Shown: piece by piece, positions 5,161 to 6,976 of the stretch | Layout: each line of letters begins with the position of its first letter | How positions within the stretch are numbered: the first letter of the stretch is position 1 | Assembly (NCBI GenBank): GCA_043743105.1 | Contig: JAYTXD010000037.1 | Coordinates: forward strand, 1-6,976 | DNA: 6,976 nucleotides | Origin: RYN-417 sp043743105 | GTDB lineage: Bacteria; Patescibacteriota; Saccharimonadia; Saccharimonadales; JACDBH01 | Direction of reading: 5' to 3' | Program-made: the position numbers and the translations under genes | The notes under the pieces: model-generated | Databases searched by the model: none | Seen by the model: only the letters and a program-made list of their open reading frames with translations | What the model was told of the DNA's origin: nothing

Positions 5161-5166
5161 TATAAT
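5161..5166 (+). promoter_or_regulatory. -10 box TATAAT for the two-component operon
   Basis: A perfect TATAAT lies 7 nt before the ATG at 5174, so the transcript should begin at the start codon. The upstream in-frame ATG at 5165 lies inside this hexamer and cannot be the start of a transcript made from it. A GAGG at 5167-5170 is only 3 nt from the ATG, too close for normal Shine-Dalgarno use. Confidence 0.65.
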
Positions 5167-5173
5167 GAGGTTT

Positions 5174-5845
5174 ATGAGAATACTAGTAGTCGAAGACGAA
5201 CCAAAAATAGCCGCCGCCATAAAGCGAGGGCTCGAACAAGAAGCATTTAGCGTTGATGTTGTTGAAGATGGTGACAGTGGCCTGAGTTATGGCCTTAGCG
5301 GTGATTATGATGCTATCGTCCTGGACTGGATGTTGCCTGGTAGTATTGACGGCAAAGCCGTATGCGAGGAACTACGTAAAAGTGGTGCAAAGCTACCGAT
5401 TTTGATGCTTACTGCTCGCGATTCCGTGGGTGCCAAAGTTGCAGGATTAAATGGCGGCGCCGATGATTATTTAGCAAAACCATTTGCCTTCGATGAGCTT
5501 GTGGCTCGTATTCACGCTCTTCTCCGTCGCCCTGCCGTGCTAGAACAAACCAAATTGGGAGTTGGCAAATTGAGTCTTGAGCCTGCAACCAAAGAGGTAG
5601 CCTATGGTTCTAAAAGTGTGCACTTAACCGCTAAAGAATTTAGCCTGCTTGAGTATCTATTGCGTCACAAGGGTCGTGTTATCAGTAAGGATGAGCTTAT
5701 TACCCATGTGTGGAGTGATGACGATGATATTTTGCCTAACACGGTTGAGGTGTACATTGGTTATTTACGTAACAAAATTGACAGACCATTTAAAAGCAGT
5801 CTAGTACAAACAGTGCGTGGTTTTGGGTACAAAATAACAGCCTAA
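5174..5845 (+). CDS. OmpR/PhoB-family DNA-binding response regulator
   Basis: This is a 223-residue cytoplasmic transcription factor activated by phosphorylation. I chose the ATG at 5174 (MRILVVEDEP), which gives the standard receiver start and fits the -10 box. The ATG three codons upstream (5165) overlaps that box. The receiver domain covers about 1-118: acidic pair Glu7/Asp8 (VEDEP), phospho-acceptor Asp51 in VLDWMLPG, Thr80 in MLTARD, and Lys102 in LAKPF. The C-terminal winged helix covers about 125-223, with HLTAKEFSLLEYLLRHKGRVIS, the recognition-helix region NTVEVYIGYLRNKID, and the ending VQTVRGFGYKI. Length is typical for the family. The histidine kinase starts 20 bp downstream, so the two are a cognate pair. 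A tandem 11-bp repeat upstream is a likely target of the protein itself. Confidence 0.96.
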   Translation: MRILVVEDEPKIAAAIKRGLEQEAFSVDVVEDGDSGLSYGLSGDYDAIVLDWMLPGSIDGKAVCEELRKSGAKLPILMLTARDSVGAKVAGLNGGADDYLAKPFAFDELVARIHALLRRPAVLEQTKLGVGKLSLEPATKEVAYGSKSVHLTAKEFSLLEYLLRHKGRVISKDELITHVWSDDDDILPNTVEVYIGYLRNKIDRPFKSSLVQTVRGFGYKITA

Positions 5846-5853
5846 CTTAAGAG

Positions 5854-5859
5854 TACAAT
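5854..5859 (+). promoter_or_regulatory. Possible internal -10 box TACAAT before the kinase gene
   Basis: TACAAT ends 6 nt before the ATG at 5866, the same spacing seen before other genes here. No -35 box is recognisable. A weak AAGAG (5849-5853) is 12 nt from the ATG, too far for a standard Shine-Dalgarno. The kinase may therefore have its own leaderless transcript in addition to read-through from the regulator gene. Confidence 0.3.
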
Positions 5860-5865
5860 AACTAC

Positions 5866-6882
5866 ATGAAATCGTACCAAAAGTTGTCGCACCGCGTTCG
5901 CTTAGCTCTTACCTACCTAGGTATCATTATGGTTTTATCACTCGGTTTTAGTGCGCTTTTTTACCGCGAATCAACTTACGAAGTAGGTACGGGTTTTAGG
6001 CGCCAAACAAATCAGCTGCGTCAAAATATATATTTTGCTCCGCCAGCTGCGCTAGAAAGAATCCGTGATGATGGTCTCAAGCACTTTCGCTCCAACCTCT
6101 TTTGGCGCCTTGTTATTCTAAACCTTGTTATGCTTGCTGCAGGTACGGCCGTAAGCCTGTATCTAGCCGAACGTAGCCTAGAGCCACTCGAAGATGCTAT
6201 GGCAGCCCAGGGACGTTTTACGAGTGATGCTGCGCACGAGCTACGTACCCCTCTTACTGTCATGAAAACTGAGATAGAAGTTGCAATGAGATCTCGCGAT
6301 TTGAGCGATAAAGACGCGCGCGAGATTTTAGGTAGTAACCTTGAGGAGATTATAAAGCTCGAAAGTCTTACGGCAGCACTCTTACGGCTTGCTCAAAATA
6401 GTCATGAGGCAGATGCACAAGCATGGCAGGATGTGGTTATTACGGAAGTGCTTCGTGATGCCGCTGCGCGCATGGTTACGCTGCTTAAGCAAAAACATAT
6501 GACTGTTGATTTGCCCGAAGCTGCTGTCACAACCATCCATGGTGACAACGATCAGCTGGTGGAGCTATTTGTTATCTTGCTTGATAATGCTATAAAATAC
6601 GGTACCGAAAAGACCACAATTTCCGTTGTAGCAGGTACTGAAGACAAAAATATTATTGTGCGTGTAGCCGACAAAGGTATTGGTATCTCTGAAACTGATT
6701 TACCACACATTTTTGAGAGATTTTATAGGGCCGACCAATCACGCACAAAAACCAACAATATAGGCTACGGCCTAGGACTTAGTGTCGCACAGGCAATTAC
6801 TGCAGCTCATCATGGTTCGATTAGTGCCACCAGTAAGCTTGGCAAAGGCACGACCTTTACGGTTTTACTCCCGCAAAAATAG
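5866..6882 (+). CDS. Sensor histidine kinase, cognate to the upstream regulator
   Basis: This 338-residue membrane kinase autophosphorylates and passes phosphate to the response regulator. Two membrane helices (about 11-32 and 80-100) bracket a short outside loop of about 45 residues with no recognised sensor domain. No HAMP domain is evident. A linker of about 20 residues (AERSLEPLEDAMAAQGRF) leads straight to the HisKA H-box SDAAHELRTPLT with His124. The catalytic ATPase domain has the N-box LLDNAIKYG (Asn241), G1 DKGIGI (269-274), F-box IFERFYR (282-288) and G2 GYGLGLS (300-306). All catalytic boxes look intact. The small loop and absent HAMP suggest membrane-proximal or within-membrane sensing; the signal cannot be deduced. 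The ATG is the first in frame. The gene converges on the exonuclease gene with an 8-bp gap and no terminator. Confidence 0.95.
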   Translation: MKSYQKLSHRVRLALTYLGIIMVLSLGFSALFYRESTYEVGTGFRRQTNQLRQNIYFAPPAALERIRDDGLKHFRSNLFWRLVILNLVMLAAGTAVSLYLAERSLEPLEDAMAAQGRFTSDAAHELRTPLTVMKTEIEVAMRSRDLSDKDAREILGSNLEEIIKLESLTAALLRLAQNSHEADAQAWQDVVITEVLRDAAARMVTLLKQKHMTVDLPEAAVTTIHGDNDQLVELFVILLDNAIKYGTEKTTISVVAGTEDKNIIVRVADKGIGISETDLPHIFERFYRADQSRTKTNNIGYGLGLSVAQAITAAHHGSISATSKLGKGTTFTVLLPQK

Positions 6883-6890
6883 GAGCGTTT

Positions 6891-6974
6891 TTAAAACTCG
6901 ATATTTATGCTTACCGGACAGTGGTCGCTACCCATAATTTTGTCATAGATTTCTGCACTTACGACCTTTTCTTT
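6891..6974 (-). CDS. Exonuclease III / AP endonuclease family, C-terminal end only
   Basis: Only the last 27 codons and the TAA stop (6893-6891) are in the window; the 5' part lies beyond the right edge. The peptide reads KEKVVSAEIYDKIMGSDHCP then VSINIEF. The MGSDHCPV segment is the conserved C-terminal motif of the exonuclease III/APE1 family, whose Asp-His pair is part of the active site; these enzymes cut abasic sites in base excision repair. The ending after the motif (VSINIEF) is a normal C-terminus for the family. The gene is probably xth/exoA, but the symbol is withheld because so little is visible. Confidence 0.82.
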   Translation of the reverse strand, partial: KEKVVSAEIYDKIMGSDHCPVSINIEF

Positions 6975-6976
6975 AA

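Noticed and set aside
5165..5173. ATG three codons upstream as the start of the response regulator
   Set aside because: It overlaps the TATAAT box, and receiver domains normally begin at the MRILVVEDE position.
1..6976. CRISPR array, insertion sequence, prophage or toxin-antitoxin module
   Set aside because: No regularly spaced repeats, transposase, integrase or phage-like proteins, and no paired small toxin and antitoxin genes, were seen on either strand.
1..6976. UGA recoded as glycine, as in some other CPR lineages
   Set aside because: All full genes read through under the standard code with TAA or TAG stops and contain no in-frame UGA, so there is no evidence for recoding.

Overview
The window looks like a compact genome of a Candidate Phyla Radiation bacterium, most likely Candidatus Saccharibacteria (TM7). 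This is inferred from gene content and protein style: a single-TM PEGA-domain protein starting MDFLDPKRKK, a sortase with a long cytoplasmic N-terminal extension, a basic Thr/Pro/Ala-rich conserved hypothetical protein, very short intergenic gaps, and almost no Shine-Dalgarno sequences. The standard bacterial code fits, since all complete genes end in TAA or TAG and no internal UGA is needed. No database search was possible.

Layout, left to right. Positions 1-618 (minus) hold the N-terminal part of a hypothetical protein that runs off the left edge. Positions 619-864 are a divergent intergenic region with a good minus-strand promoter, a 13-bp direct repeat flanking an imperfect palindrome, and a -10 box abutting the next gene. 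Positions 865-2343 (plus) encode the PEGA/propeller-like membrane protein. It converges on a sortase (2418-3638, minus), and a perfect 17-bp-stem hairpin with 8C/8G tracts sits between them. Positions 3639-3724 carry back-to-back promoters for the sortase and a tRNA-Leu(CAA) gene (3725-3810, CCA encoded). Positions 3811-4031 hold hairpins but no convincing gene. A small unknown ORF (4032-4286, plus) overlaps the 3' end of a divergent NAD(P)H-hydrate dehydratase-like gene (4270-5070, minus) by 17 bp. A 103-bp divergent promoter region follows. Then come an OmpR/PhoB-type response regulator (5174-5845) and its histidine kinase (5866-6882), which converges at 8 bp spacing on the C-terminus of an exonuclease III-family gene (6891-6974, minus) cut by the right edge.

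The clearest functional unit is the two-component operon. A tandem 11-bp direct repeat directly upstream of its -10 box is a plausible site for the regulator itself (autoregulation). The PEGA protein and the sortase are both envelope proteins, but they are convergent, so they are neighbours rather than an operon. No sortase substrate with a sorting signal is visible. I see no mobile element, CRISPR array or defence system. The more unusual observations are the repeated placement of -10 boxes 6-10 nt before start codons (leaderless transcripts), an inverted copy of a 15-bp TATAGCCCCC-containing element in two intergenic regions, an NnrD-like protein lacking the usual family motifs, and a possible frame disruption at an AATC repeat near the start of the left-edge gene.
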